64,000 nt of DNA from UMGS1908 sp964432825 (GCA_964432825.1 CAYSOX010000006.1:7766-71765), one strand, 5' to 3'; shown: positions 49,689 to 59,624, numbered from the stretch's first letter. Numbers and translations: made by a program. Notes: generated by a model not told the origin, from the sequence alone.

Positions 49689-51089
49689 ATGGAAATATTT
49701 GGTAAAAAAGTATTTATTGTAGGCATTGCAGGTATTAGTATGTCGGCAATTGCAAAAATTTTAATTTCACAAGGTGTGCAGGTTTGGGGGTCGGACTTAA
49801 AAAGTGGCGGGGTTGAGATTGACGAACTTAAAAAACTTGGCATAAAGGTATACAAGCAGGGTGTTAAGAGGTTTATATCGGCAGTTAATCCCGATTGTGT
49901 TATTTATTCGGTAGCAATAAAAACGACGGCTAGTGAAGTGCTTTGGGCTAAAGAAAATAATAAGTTATTATTAACAAGAGGGGATGCTATTGGAATAATA
50001 TCGGGCGAATATAAAACTAGAATATTTGTGTCGGGGTCGCACGGAAAGACTACCACAACGGCGGTTGTAAGTAATATTTTAAAAAACTCGGAAAAGGATT
50101 TTACTTCGCATGTTGGAGGAAAATCTTTAGATATTTCGGGAAATATAAAACTTGGTGCGGATAAAAACATCTTTTTAAGTGAAGCGTGTGAATATTTTGA
50201 TAGTTTTTTAAGTTTTTCACCAACTATTGCGGTGATTTTAAATGTTGCAAGTGACCATTTAGATTATTTTAAAACGGTCGAAAATTTAAAAAAATCTTTT
50301 GTTCGGTTTGCGGAGAGTGTGCAAAGTGATGGGGTTGTAATATATTCAGCGGATGACGAAGGTGCAAAATGGGTGATTGAAAATTCCGACCTTAAAACTA
50401 AAAAGGTGTATTCATTTTCTAGATTTAATAAAAATGCCGATTGTTATATAACTAAGGTTCAAAAAAACAAGGATGGAACATTTAAATTTTCGGCTTACTG
50501 TTTGGGTAAAACTTTTTCTAATATTCACTTACCAATGGTGGGCGAACATAATTTATACAATGCGCTTGCATCAATCTTGGTGGCAGAGGTTTTATCTGTG
50601 TCGCGAAAATCCATAAAACTAGGTTTGCAGTCGACTAAAGGAGTGAAACGAAGATATGAAAGTTTGGGGATTTTTAATGGGGCAAAAGTTATTCACGATT
50701 ATGCACATCATCCCGATGAAATAGGTGCGGTGATTAATGAAACTAAAAGTTGTATGAAAAAGGGTGAAAAACTTGTTGTTGTGTTTGAATCGCATACTTT
50801 TTCGCGAACTAAAAATTTATGGGATGACTTTATAGATGTGTTAAGTAAAGCCGATTGCTGTATAATGCTTCCAATTTTTCCAGCACGCGAAAAACCAATT
50901 AAAAATATATCTTCAGAGAGAATGGCGGACAAAATAAATTTTTTTAGCGGGGCGGGTTTTTATGCTGAAAATTACCTTACTTGCAAAATGATGCTTGAAA
51001 GAATTTTAAAACCGAATTGCAAGTGCTTGCTTTTAGGGGCTGGAAATATTGATAAATTTGGCGAGTATTTGTTTGATAGTAAAGAATAA
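49689..51089 (+). CDS. murC: UDP-N-acetylmuramate--L-alanine ligase
   Basis: Adds the first amino acid of the peptidoglycan stem peptide. Visible: the N-terminal nucleotide fold (IVGIAGISMSAIAKIL), the ATP loop SGSHGKTTTTAVV, NVASDHLDYF and the MurC-type HDYAHHPDEIG. 466 aa. There is no ribosome site; a TATAAT ends 5 nt before the ATG. It is separate from murB at 29505. A long spacer with the ileS T-box follows. Confidence 0.95.
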   Translation: MEIFGKKVFIVGIAGISMSAIAKILISQGVQVWGSDLKSGGVEIDELKKLGIKVYKQGVKRFISAVNPDCVIYSVAIKTTASEVLWAKENNKLLLTRGDAIGIISGEYKTRIFVSGSHGKTTTTAVVSNILKNSEKDFTSHVGGKSLDISGNIKLGADKNIFLSEACEYFDSFLSFSPTIAVILNVASDHLDYFKTVENLKKSFVRFAESVQSDGVVIYSADDEGAKWVIENSDLKTKKVYSFSRFNKNADCYITKVQKNKDGTFKFSAYCLGKTFSNIHLPMVGEHNLYNALASILVAEVLSVSRKSIKLGLQSTKGVKRRYESLGIFNGAKVIHDYAHHPDEIGAVINETKSCMKKGEKLVVVFESHTFSRTKNLWDDFIDVLSKADCCIMLPIFPAREKPIKNISSERMADKINFFSGAGFYAENYLTCKMMLERILKPNCKCLLLGAGNIDKFGEYLFDSKE

Positions 51090-51383
51090 ATATTTAATCG
51101 TTAAAAAAAATTACTAAAGTATACAGTTTTAGGAATCTTTCAGTGTAATAATTAAATAATATAACAATTTAAGAACGGATTGCCTTAAATAATTACAAGA
51201 AATAAAATTACAAATTTGGGTTTTGGAATGCATATTAAATATGTGTGTGGTTATTCATTTTAAATAAGTTTTTTAAAAAATGTACTTTTCGTATTTATTC
51301 GTTATAAATATATAACTTTACAAACCTTTTAGGCTCTAATAAAAGTTGTTGACAAACAATTTTTAGTGTGATAGAATAAACTT
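51090..51383. other. AT-rich spacer between murC and the ileS leader
   Basis: About 290 bp with no gene. Only the ileS promoter at its right end is recognisable; no murC terminator is clear. Confidence 0.5.
51349..51377 (+). promoter_or_regulatory. Promoter for the T-box-ileS transcript
   Basis: TTGACA (51349-51354), 17-bp spacer, TAGAAT (51372-51377). Confidence 0.88.
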
Positions 51384-51389
51384 GTGTTA

Positions 51390-51640
51390 ATGTAAATGCA
51401 ATGATTTAGGACACGGTTTATAGATTTTGAACCATAAAAGAGAGTCGGGGTAGGTGAAAGCCGATTGGGGAGAGTTTATAAATTATCACCTAATAGCAGA
51501 ATCCCAGAAAAAATCAAGTAAGGGGTTTCGGGTGTTTCCCGTTATAGGAACGGAGCAATGGAAAGTGCTTTTATTAATATTTTCAAGTGGTAATACATAT
51601 AGGAGTATTCTCGAAAATAGAGAATGCTCCTATTTAATTT
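51390..51640 (+). promoter_or_regulatory. T-box leader of ileS
   Basis: Senses uncharged tRNA-Ile and lets transcription pass. Stem I base: GATTTTG (51423-51429) with CAGAATC (51497-51503), enclosing an AGAG-containing arm (GTCGG.../CCGAT). The T-box loop is AAGTGGTAAT (about 51585-51595), whose UGGU would pair with the ACCA end of tRNA-Ile. It is followed by the terminator hairpin at 51601. Candidate Ile specifiers are ATC (51485-51487) and ATA just before the base helix. Confidence 0.85.
51601..51636 (+). terminator. T-box terminator hairpin of ileS
   Basis: AGGAGTATTCTC (51601-51612) pairs with GAGAATGCTCCT (51620-51631) with one G-U, then ATTTAATTT. Confidence 0.85.
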
Positions 51641-51679
51641 GTTAGTACTTTCTAAATTTATAAAAAGGAGAACAAAAAA

Positions 51680-54382
51680 ATGAATTACAAAGACACACTA
51701 AATATGCCAGAAACCGAGTTTCAGATGCGGGGCAATCTTCCAGAAATGGAAAATCTTCAACGGGAAAAGTGGGAAAAAATGCATCTTTATGAAAAAGTTT
51801 GTGAGAAAAATAAAGGGAAAACTCCTTTTGTTTTACACGATGGACCTCCTTATGCAAATGGAAACATTCATATTGGCCATGCAATGAATAAAATCTTAAA
51901 GGATTTTATAAACCGATATAAGATGATGTCGGGTTTTTATATGACCTTCATTCCGGGCTGGGATACCCATGGTCTTCCAATTGAACAGGCAATCACAAAC
52001 ACTGGCGTTGATAGAAAGAGTATGGAAAAAGCGGAATTTAGAAAGTTATGCGAAAAATACGCCTATGAACAAGTTGAAAAGCAAATGGAAGGCTTTAAAA
52101 AATGTAATATTATAGGTGATTGGGAGCATCCATATATAACACTTCAAAAAGAAATGGAAGGCGCCCAGATTGAACTTTTTGCAAAAATGGCAAAAGAAGG
52201 TTTGATTTACAAAGGTTTAAAACCGGTTTATTGGAGTCCATCTAGTGAATCCGCACTAGCAGAAGCCGAAATTGAATACAAAGACCGCAAAGACCCATCT
52301 ATTTTTGTTGCATTTCCGGTAGTTTGCGGAAATGATAAAGTAAATGTTGGTGAAAATTTGGTTATTTGGACAACTACACCATGGACACTTCCTGGAAACT
52401 TAGGAATTGCAGTAGGTGAAAAGTTTGAATATTCTAAGGTTCAAGTAAATGGAAAAATTTACATTGTTGCAAAAGAACTACTTCCATCACTTGCTGTAGA
52501 GTTTGGTTGGGAAAATTACACCGAAGTTGGTGTTGTTTGTGGTACAGATTTTGATGGTGTAAAGTATAAGCATGTGTTTATGGATAGAGTAAGTCCGGTA
52601 GTTGTTGGCTTCCATGTAACACTAGATAGTGGAACGGGCTTAGTGCATATTGCTCCAGGTTATGGTGCGGACGACTTTATTATTGGCAAACAATACAATT
52701 TGGGTTTAATAAATGGTGTAAATGACCAAGGTGTTTTAAATGAAGATTCGGGAGAATTTTGTGGGTTGTTTTTTGAAGATGCAAATAAAGCAGTAACCCA
52801 AAAGTTAGACGAACTAGGTGTTCTTTTAAAATTAAAGTTTATTACTCACTCATATCCACACGATTGGAGAACTAAAAAACCAATAATTTTCAGAGCGACC
52901 GCACAATGGTTTTGTAGTATTGATAAAATCAGAGGAAAACTTTTGGATGTTATTGAAAATGAAGTTGTGTTTCATACTCCTTGGGCAAAGAAAAGACTAT
53001 ATAATATGATAGAGGGTAGAGGAGATTGGTGCATTTCGCGTCAAAGAGTATGGGGTGTTCCAATACCAATTTTTTATAACGAAGATGGTTCGGAAATCGT
53101 TGATTATGATGTTATGATGCATATTGCAAAACTATTTAGAGAATATGGCTCAAACATATGGTTTGAAAAGAGTGCAAAGGAACTTTTACCTGAAGGCTAT
53201 ACAAATGAGTTAAGCCCAAATGGTAATTTTACAAAAGAAACGGATATTATGGATGTTTGGTTTGATTCAGGTTCTACACATAAAGGTGTTTTGGACGAAC
53301 GAGGTTTTTCAAACCCTGCAGATATATATTTAGAAGGTTCAGACCAATATAGAGGCTGGTTCAATTCTTCACTTATTACCAGTGTTGCAGTTAATGGTCA
53401 TGCACCTTATAAAGAATTGGTGTCACATGGATTTATTTTGGATGGCAAGGGCAATAAAATGAGTAAGAGTTTAGGAAATGTTATTGCACCGCTAGATTTA
53501 ATTAAATTACATGGCTCGGATATTCTTCGTTGGTGGGTTGCGTCTGTTGATTATACCGAAGATGTTAGAATTAGCGACGACCTAATAAAACAAGTTAAAG
53601 AAACATATAGAAAGGTTAGAAACACTTTTAAATTTATGTTAGGTAATTTGAAAGATTTTGACCCAAAGAAAGATTCAGTTGAATATAAGGATATGCCAAA
53701 AGCCGATAAGTATATGATGAATCAATTGTCTGATTTTGTTGAGGCTTGCAAAAAGGCATACGACGAATATTCATTTGGCGAAGTTTATAAATTAATAAAC
53801 AATTTTGTTTCGGTAACACTTTCTGCATTTTATTTCGATTTCACTAAGGATATTTTGTATATTGAAAAGAAAGATTCGCTTGTAAGAAGAAGTGTTCAAA
53901 CAGTTATTTATAACATATTAAAGGCTGAAGTTTGCTTAATTGCTCCAATTCTTCCATACACAGCCGAAGAGGTGTACGGATTTATGTGTGGTGAAAAATT
54001 GGAGAGTGTTCACCTAGAAAATATGCCAGAAGCAGTTAAGTATGCAGATAAAAAAGAACTGGAAGAATTGTTCAAAGAATTCTTTGATTTGCAATATGAG
54101 GTTAATAAGGCTATTTCTTATGCTCGTGATGAGAGTAAAATTATAGGTTCGTCACAAGAAGCGGTGGTTACAATTAATACACAAAAATATCCACTAGTAA
54201 AAGCAAACCTTTCAGAAAATTTGAATCAATTACTAATAGTAAGCGAGGCAAAGTTTGACGACAAAACAGACAATGTTTTAGTTGAAAAAAGCAGTGGCGA
54301 AAAGTGTACTAGATGTTGGAATTTTGTTGACCACTTAGTTGAAGGCGAAGTCTGTGAAAGATGCCATAAAATTTTGAATTAA
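51680..54382 (+). CDS. ileS: Isoleucyl-tRNA synthetase
   Basis: Class I synthetase charging tRNA-Ile. HIGH motif in GNIHIGHAMNK, editing domain with TTTPWTLPGN and the later GWDTHGLPIE, KMSKS in GNKMSKSLGN. The C-terminal zinc site EKCTRCWNF...GEVCERC is present, so it is the bacterial type 1 form. 900 aa. Start ATG behind AAAAGGAG, 44 nt after the T-box terminator. Confidence 0.95.
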   Translation: MNYKDTLNMPETEFQMRGNLPEMENLQREKWEKMHLYEKVCEKNKGKTPFVLHDGPPYANGNIHIGHAMNKILKDFINRYKMMSGFYMTFIPGWDTHGLPIEQAITNTGVDRKSMEKAEFRKLCEKYAYEQVEKQMEGFKKCNIIGDWEHPYITLQKEMEGAQIELFAKMAKEGLIYKGLKPVYWSPSSESALAEAEIEYKDRKDPSIFVAFPVVCGNDKVNVGENLVIWTTTPWTLPGNLGIAVGEKFEYSKVQVNGKIYIVAKELLPSLAVEFGWENYTEVGVVCGTDFDGVKYKHVFMDRVSPVVVGFHVTLDSGTGLVHIAPGYGADDFIIGKQYNLGLINGVNDQGVLNEDSGEFCGLFFEDANKAVTQKLDELGVLLKLKFITHSYPHDWRTKKPIIFRATAQWFCSIDKIRGKLLDVIENEVVFHTPWAKKRLYNMIEGRGDWCISRQRVWGVPIPIFYNEDGSEIVDYDVMMHIAKLFREYGSNIWFEKSAKELLPEGYTNELSPNGNFTKETDIMDVWFDSGSTHKGVLDERGFSNPADIYLEGSDQYRGWFNSSLITSVAVNGHAPYKELVSHGFILDGKGNKMSKSLGNVIAPLDLIKLHGSDILRWWVASVDYTEDVRISDDLIKQVKETYRKVRNTFKFMLGNLKDFDPKKDSVEYKDMPKADKYMMNQLSDFVEACKKAYDEYSFGEVYKLINNFVSVTLSAFYFDFTKDILYIEKKDSLVRRSVQTVIYNILKAEVCLIAPILPYTAEEVYGFMCGEKLESVHLENMPEAVKYADKKELEELFKEFFDLQYEVNKAISYARDESKIIGSSQEAVVTINTQKYPLVKANLSENLNQLLIVSEAKFDDKTDNVLVEKSSGEKCTRCWNFVDHLVEGEVCERCHKILN

Positions 54383-54499
54383 TATTAAAATTTTCATATT
54401 TTGGGTTTTACTTAAGTTTTTTTGTGGAAATTTTAAATTGATTTTAATTGGTACAATTCAAAAGTTAGACAAAAATTTTAATATTTATATTGCTTATTT

Positions 54500-54531
54500 T
54501 GAGTTCGGTATTTTGCTGGACTCATTTTTTT
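54500..54531 (+). terminator. Terminator of ileS
   Basis: TGAGTTC (54500-54506) pairs with GGACTCA (54518-54524), one G-U, then a run of seven T. Confidence 0.75.
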
Positions 54532-54734
54532 GTACCTTAAAAATTTTCAAGTGGCAAATTGTTTCATTTGAGTAGTTCAAAAGATGGGTGGAAGATTATT
54601 AATTTATGAATTATTTAAACCGAAATGATAATAAAACTAACCCCAATTATTGTAATTAAGATTATCAAATTGATTTATAGTTTTTGTTTTTAATCACATT
54701 TGTAAAAAAAAATAAAAAAATTTTTGAAAACAAT

Positions 54735-54762
54735 GTTTAACTCTATAAAAACTGGCTACAAT
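54735..54762 (+). promoter_or_regulatory. Weak promoter candidate for the M23 gene
   Basis: GTTTAA (54735-54740), 16-bp spacer, TACAAT (54757-54762). Confidence 0.4.
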
Positions 54763-54794
54763 TGTTGTATAAAACAAAAATGGAGTGAAAATTT

Positions 54795-55463
54795 ATGAAA
54801 AACAAAGATGGTTTAACTTTTGGAAAAAGATTAAAAATTTACATTAAGAAAAATGCGTTTGCACTTGCTGTTAGTGGTTGTGCTGTTTGTTTAGTTGTTG
54901 CACTTGCTGTTACTGCAATCATAAAAAGCAACCAAAGAAAAAATCAAAAATTGGATGTTTTTCCACCTTCAAACTTGGAGGAGTCGGGCAACAATATTGA
55001 AGACATTAACAAAGAAACACCAAATATTCCTACATCTTCGGATGATATGTTAAATTTTGTAATGCCACTTCAAAATTATACCATAGGAAGTGCTTTTGTT
55101 AATGACAATGTTGTATATAACGAAACAATGAACGAGTGGACTACTCATGTGGGTGTGGATTTTGTGACGGATGGCGAGCAAGATGTTTTGGCTGTTGCAG
55201 ACGGAACAATTCAAAGTATTAGTTACTCACCCTTAGAGGGCACAGTGGTTCTAATAAAGCATTCAGATGAATTGGTTTCGGTCTATAAATCCCTTTCAAA
55301 TACGGTAGAATTTGAGGTTGGAGACTCGGTTAAGGCAGGCGAAAAAATTGGTTCTACTTCAGGAAGTGCTGGAAATGAGTCAAAACTTGGGTCACATTTA
55401 CATTTGGAAATGTTGGAGAACGGCAAGGCGGTAAATCCTTTTGATTATATTTCAGATAAGTAA
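54795..55463 (+). CDS. M23 peptidase-domain membrane protein, SpoIIQ-like
   Basis: 222 aa: N-terminal cytoplasmic basic stretch, one TM helix (about residues 22-43), then a LytM/M23 domain outside. The zinc motifs HVGVDF (HxxxD) and SHLHLE (HxH) are both present, so the enzyme may be active. Size and layout match SpoIIQ, the forespore partner of SpoIIIAH. A general endopeptidase is possible. No spoIIIA or spoIID gene is in the window. It has its own weak promoter. Confidence 0.75.
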   Translation: MKNKDGLTFGKRLKIYIKKNAFALAVSGCAVCLVVALAVTAIIKSNQRKNQKLDVFPPSNLEESGNNIEDINKETPNIPTSSDDMLNFVMPLQNYTIGSAFVNDNVVYNETMNEWTTHVGVDFVTDGEQDVLAVADGTIQSISYSPLEGTVVLIKHSDELVSVYKSLSNTVEFEVGDSVKAGEKIGSTSGSAGNESKLGSHLHLEMLENGKAVNPFDYISDK

Positions 55464-55659
55464 AATATTTTTATTAAAAATAAAAATTGTATAAATTGAA
55501 ATAATGCAAAAGGCTTTAAATGGGGAAGTGTTAAAACTTTGATAGGTTAATATTAAATCTAATTGAAAACTTTACTGAGGAATGTGTTGTTATATTTTAA
55601 AGTTAAAAGTTTCATATTCAAGCCAAATATTAAAGGTAGGTGCAAAGATTCCGTTTTTT

Positions 55660-55697
55660 AAAAGATGAGTTGAACAATTGTTTGACGCATCTTTTTT
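55660..55697 (+). terminator. Terminator after the M23 gene
   Basis: AAAAGATG (55660-55667) with CATCTTTT (55688-55695), the stem extending inward imperfectly, followed by T. Confidence 0.65.
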
Positions 55698-55756
55698 AGT
55701 GAAAAAAATTTTTTAAAATTATAATAGTTTTTTTACACAACTTGCGGTGTTTTTGT

Positions 55757-55786
55757 TTGACTAAATATTTAAATTTAGTATATACT
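55757..55786 (+). promoter_or_regulatory. Promoter for the large surface protein
   Basis: TTGACT (55757-55762), 18-bp spacer, TATACT (55781-55786), about 43 nt before the ATG at 55830. Confidence 0.7.
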
Positions 55787-55829
55787 ATTGGTAGTTAAAA
55801 ATATCACTTTAACATTAGGGAAAAAGTCA

Positions 55830-58800
55830 ATGGATGAGATTAAAGGAAAACAAACGGCTCCAGCCGATGAAATGGTTCAAACCTTAGATGGTAGAATTGT
55901 AAATAAGAAAGAAATTAAAAATGGTGAAATTTACATAAATGCCCAAGGTAAGAAAGTTAGAAAAGTAATTAAAAAGGTTGTTAAGTCCAATTCTGGGACA
56001 GAGGGGTCAATATCTGACTCCAAGGTTTCAGATGCACAAATATCTAGTAAAAATGAAAATTTAGTAAACTCATCACAAAACAGCACTTCAAATTCAAGCG
56101 TTTTGCCAGAACCTAAAAAAGTGGGAAATGTTTTACCTGAACCTAAAAAAGTAGGGGAGAACAATAGTGTTTTGCCCGAACCTAAAAATACAACCGGAGA
56201 AGATTCGGGCTTGCTAAAAACTGAGGACGTACCGGAGTTGTCTCAAAAAATTAATACTACCGATGATTCAGATTTTAGAGAAAGGTTGTCTTCAAAACAC
56301 TCATTTTTGCAAAGGATGAGGACGGGCGGTTCGGTTTCTGCTCCTCCAACTTCAGCCCTTCCATCTAGAAATTCAAAACAGACAAATGGCGGAAATAAAG
56401 GTGGTTCAAATTCTAAGGGCGGGAAAAAGGGTCAAGAAGAGGAGGTCTCTTTAGATAAAAGTGTTTCCGAACTTGAAGAAGCAGTGTTGAATGAAAATTA
56501 CCAAGAAAGTATTGGTAAAAATGGTCAAACAGCAACGGGACAAGGTCGAAATAGTTCGGTTAGTGGTAAAGCATCAAATCCAAGAGGAAATATACTTAAT
56601 AATCCGTTGTCAAATGCGGATAATGATATAGCAAGAGGGCTTGCGGGGTCTTACAGCCTTGCTCAGCCTAAAAGTTCTACTCAATTACCACTTGCAAAAT
56701 CTAAAAAACAGAAAACAAAAAAGCCAATTAGTTTATGGGTTCCAGCATCTATAATAGCATCCGTTTACATAATTATTTGCGGAATTTATTTTATATCCAA
56801 CTATAATTTTAGTGAAAAGACGGTTTCAGTTGGGGAGTATTTTTTAAATGCTGGTGCAAATAGTAAGACTGAATATTATGATGGCGAAAGATTTAATTTC
56901 TTTGAACTTGCAATGACTTATGATTATGGCGAAAAAAATATTCAAAATATTGATATGAGTAAGTTGAATCTAACCACTCGTGCAAATGAGCAATCCACAA
57001 TGGGATATACCTTAAACAATGGTTATATTAGTGCCCGTTGGGAGGGTGAATATGCAACCGCAACAAAAAGAGAGGTTAATGTAGAATTTAGATATGGCAA
57101 TGAAATAGGGTATATTCCTATTACAATTTACAGAAATCGCCTTGAGAGTTTGTCCGGTCAAGGTTCGGTTGTTGTAAATGGCGATAAACTAAGTGTTTTG
57201 GTTTGGGGTAATTATACAAATGATTTGGTTAAAAATCATAAAGCCGACCCTTTACCACAAAGAAAATTGGCGATTGGTGAGTATGAACTTTTCATAGTTC
57301 CAGTAAGTGGTGGACAATTTAAGTTGACCTCATCAAATGTGGATGCTTCATCATCAAATGGAAATGTTGATACATATAAATTGACGGCTAGCCAACTTAG
57401 ACAGATTGAAAGCGGTATCGACCGAATTGAGGTAAGAAGCACCGAAAGTTCGTCTATTAGAAGTATAATTTTTAGAACATTCCATACCGAGGTTGTTTTG
57501 GGTGGTGTAGGCAATACTGAAGAGGAAATTGGTTCAGAATTCCAATATGGATTCAAGTGTGTTGATTACCAAACCGATGAAGATATTAATGGTGGCTCAA
57601 TTGCATTAAATGATTCTTTAAAGTTTAAAATAGAACTTCAAGAAGGTTATTATAAAAGCGAAAAAGACTTTAAAGTGGAATTTGCAATAAAGTCTAATGG
57701 TGGTTCTGATTATGGTAGGTATAAAACCATTACAAGTGAAAATATATTTGAAGTTGATGGCAATACCTATTTTAGAGTGCAAAGAGAAGATATTGATGGG
57801 GATATAAAGGTTAAAATTTCGGGTGTTACAAATATTTATCCAGTATATTTCTTAGTTTTAAATAGTCAAGGAAAATATGAAATTGACGAAACTAAAACAA
57901 TCAATGTTCAATATAAGGAAATTAAGTCGCAGACCGTTCCAAACCCAAGTGATTATTTAGGACATACTTTTGAGGGTTGGAAAGAGGCGACGAATTTAGA
58001 AAGCAACCCAGACAATGTTTCATATATAGAAGGCGCTGAATCTGAAAAGTTTGATACCACAACAAGTCAATTTTCGGTCACTTCAGGTACTGCAAAATAT
58101 TATTATGCACAATATGCATTAAGTACATATAAAGTTTCATTTAGAGGAAATGGATTTAAACTAAGTGGTAATATTACTCATAAAGATAATAGAGTTACTC
58201 CAAGTGTAGAAATCAACACGGCGGGAAGTTACACCTTTACTGAAGGTGATAAATTTATATTTACAATAAGTCCGGCTACCGGATTTGATGGGCTAGAAGT
58301 AAGAAAGTGTGAGATATTTAATGGTGTTTGGTTTGATATCCAACCAGATAGCAGAACTAGACAATACACAATTGAGTTCTCTGAAAACAATAAAATAACC
58401 GAAGTATTTGTGTCTACTGTTTATAAAATTACAACTAATTCTCCGTTTATAGAGGAAATTAGGGATGAAAATAACAATCTGTTAACTAGCACAAATGGAA
58501 TTTTGACCGATAAAGAAAAAGAGTCTTATACCATTAAAGTTAAACTTAAAAATAATGGTAATAACCTTGGGTTTAATGGTGATAAAGAGCATCCTGTATT
58601 TGAAAAACTTACATATTCCGAAAATATAGATGGCTATTATGTTTATACTGTAAGTCCGAGCGATATTCAAAATCTTGAATTAACCCCAACAAATGTTTAT
58701 GCAAAATATAATGTTCAACTTACTGCAACCGAGGGAAGTGTAACCATAAAGAATGGCGAAAATAACTTTAATGAAGAAGTTTGTTTAACCGATATATCAA

Positions 58801-59045
58801 ACAATTTAACCTTGACACTTGCAATAAATGAAGGCTTCCAGATTCAAGATGGAGAATCATTAGTGGTAACGATTAATGACGCCTCAGTTGTTGTAACGGG
58901 CAGTGGTACCCCAGAAAGTCCATATACTTTTGTGTTGACAAGTACTACCTTGCAAGATTTATTGTTTACTTCAAGCGGTCAAGATGGTGCTACAATTACT
59001 ATTATAGTCAGTGGTGTTGTGGAAGCCGATGAAGAGGGTGATTAA
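55830..59045 (+). CDS. Large single-pass membrane protein with outer beta/InlB-type domains (1071 aa)
   Basis: I chose the ATG at 55830, 9 nt after AGGG; the TTG at 55788 lies before the expected transcript start. A long cytoplasmic, disordered Ser/Lys-rich part has three copies of VLPEPK (about 91-120). One TM helix lies at about 304-328 (PASIIASVYIIICGIYFI). The rest is outside: beta-rich domains with one Flg_new/InlB-like unit (NPSDYLGHTFEGW) at about 700-760, and further immunoglobulin-like parts. N-in/C-out layout as in the 42647 protein. No LPXTG is visible. Confidence 0.8.
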   Translation: MDEIKGKQTAPADEMVQTLDGRIVNKKEIKNGEIYINAQGKKVRKVIKKVVKSNSGTEGSISDSKVSDAQISSKNENLVNSSQNSTSNSSVLPEPKKVGNVLPEPKKVGENNSVLPEPKNTTGEDSGLLKTEDVPELSQKINTTDDSDFRERLSSKHSFLQRMRTGGSVSAPPTSALPSRNSKQTNGGNKGGSNSKGGKKGQEEEVSLDKSVSELEEAVLNENYQESIGKNGQTATGQGRNSSVSGKASNPRGNILNNPLSNADNDIARGLAGSYSLAQPKSSTQLPLAKSKKQKTKKPISLWVPASIIASVYIIICGIYFISNYNFSEKTVSVGEYFLNAGANSKTEYYDGERFNFFELAMTYDYGEKNIQNIDMSKLNLTTRANEQSTMGYTLNNGYISARWEGEYATATKREVNVEFRYGNEIGYIPITIYRNRLESLSGQGSVVVNGDKLSVLVWGNYTNDLVKNHKADPLPQRKLAIGEYELFIVPVSGGQFKLTSSNVDASSSNGNVDTYKLTASQLRQIESGIDRIEVRSTESSSIRSIIFRTFHTEVVLGGVGNTEEEIGSEFQYGFKCVDYQTDEDINGGSIALNDSLKFKIELQEGYYKSEKDFKVEFAIKSNGGSDYGRYKTITSENIFEVDGNTYFRVQREDIDGDIKVKISGVTNIYPVYFLVLNSQGKYEIDETKTINVQYKEIKSQTVPNPSDYLGHTFEGWKEATNLESNPDNVSYIEGAESEKFDTTTSQFSVTSGTAKYYYAQYALSTYKVSFRGNGFKLSGNITHKDNRVTPSVEINTAGSYTFTEGDKFIFTISPATGFDGLEVRKCEIFNGVWFDIQPDSRTRQYTIEFSENNKITEVFVSTVYKITTNSPFIEEIRDENNNLLTSTNGILTDKEKESYTIKVKLKNNGNNLGFNGDKEHPVFEKLTYSENIDGYYVYTVSPSDIQNLELTPTNVYAKYNVQLTATEGSVTIKNGENNFNEEVCLTDISNNLTLTLAINEGFQIQDGESLVVTINDASVVVTGSGTPESPYTFVLTSTTLQDLLFTSSGQDGATITIIVSGVVEADEEGD

Positions 59046-59090
59046 AATTTAATCATATCAGAATTTAAAGCATATTTAATAAAATAAAAC

Positions 59091-59136
59091 AAAATTGTTC
59101 CGAAGAGGTACTCAACCTTTGCGGGACAATTTTTTC
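59091..59136 (+). terminator. Terminator after the large surface protein gene
   Basis: AAAATTGTTCC (59091-59101) pairs with GGGACAATTTT (59123-59133) with one G-U, then TT. Confidence 0.85.
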
Positions 59137-59151
59137 TTTTGGGAAAACCTT

Positions 59152-59395
59152 TGAGCGATACGGGTGAAAATGTGTGCAAGTGCGGACGGCGAGGAATTGA
59201 AAATAATTGAATGGTTACGGATAAGGATATTCAGTGCGGGTGTGTTATGCGGGCGGTAATAACACAAGTGGTTGCAGATGTCGAGGGCATACAGTAACGG
59301 GTAATGGCTTGTGTATATTTTTGCGGATAATGAGCGATACGGGTGAAAATGTGTGTGAGTGCGGACGGCGAGGAATTGAAAATAATTGAATGGTT
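59152..59395 (+). repeat. 65-bp direct repeat, two copies 179 bp apart
   Basis: TGAGCGATACGGGTGAAAAT starts at 59152 and 59331. The copies stay identical to ATTGAATGGTT except for a short difference (GCAAG against GTGAG). GC content is higher than in other spacers here. No coding frame is convincing. Confidence 0.85.
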
Positions 59396-59594
59396 GCAAA
59401 TAAATGGTGGTTATAGATAAAAAGGTATGCGGTAAGGGTTACTAGTTTAGGATATGCGGTGTGAGTAAAAGTGTGGGGTATAGATAACGAAGGAGCAAAG
59501 TTTTTATAGAAAATATAAGCCCGAGTTTAGCATAAAAACATCAAATACTAAAAGGCGTTTAGTGTAATTATTTAACCAAAAGTTAATCATTAGA

Positions 59595-59624
59595 TTGTAA
59601 TTTCGGCGGGGTTTATGATATACT
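59595..59624 (+). promoter_or_regulatory. Candidate promoter for polA
   Basis: TTGTAA (59595-59600), 18-bp spacer, TATACT (59619-59624), about 29 nt before the ATG. Confidence 0.55.

Larger units (their letters stand above)
54383..54794. other. AT-rich spacer, about 410 bp
   Basis: It contains the ileS terminator at 54500-54531 and a weak promoter for the next gene. No gene. Confidence 0.5.
55464..55829. other. Spacer of 366 bp with terminator and promoter
   Basis: Holds the terminator at 55660-55697 and the promoter at 55757-55786; the first 190 bp show no clear feature. Confidence 0.5.

Noticed and set aside
51454..51645. 63-aa plus-strand frame before ileS
   Set aside because: Lies in the T-box leader and runs through its terminator hairpin.
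59112..59399. 95-aa minus-strand frame before polA
   Set aside because: Made of the two 65-bp repeat copies read in one frame; no ribosome site or known domain.
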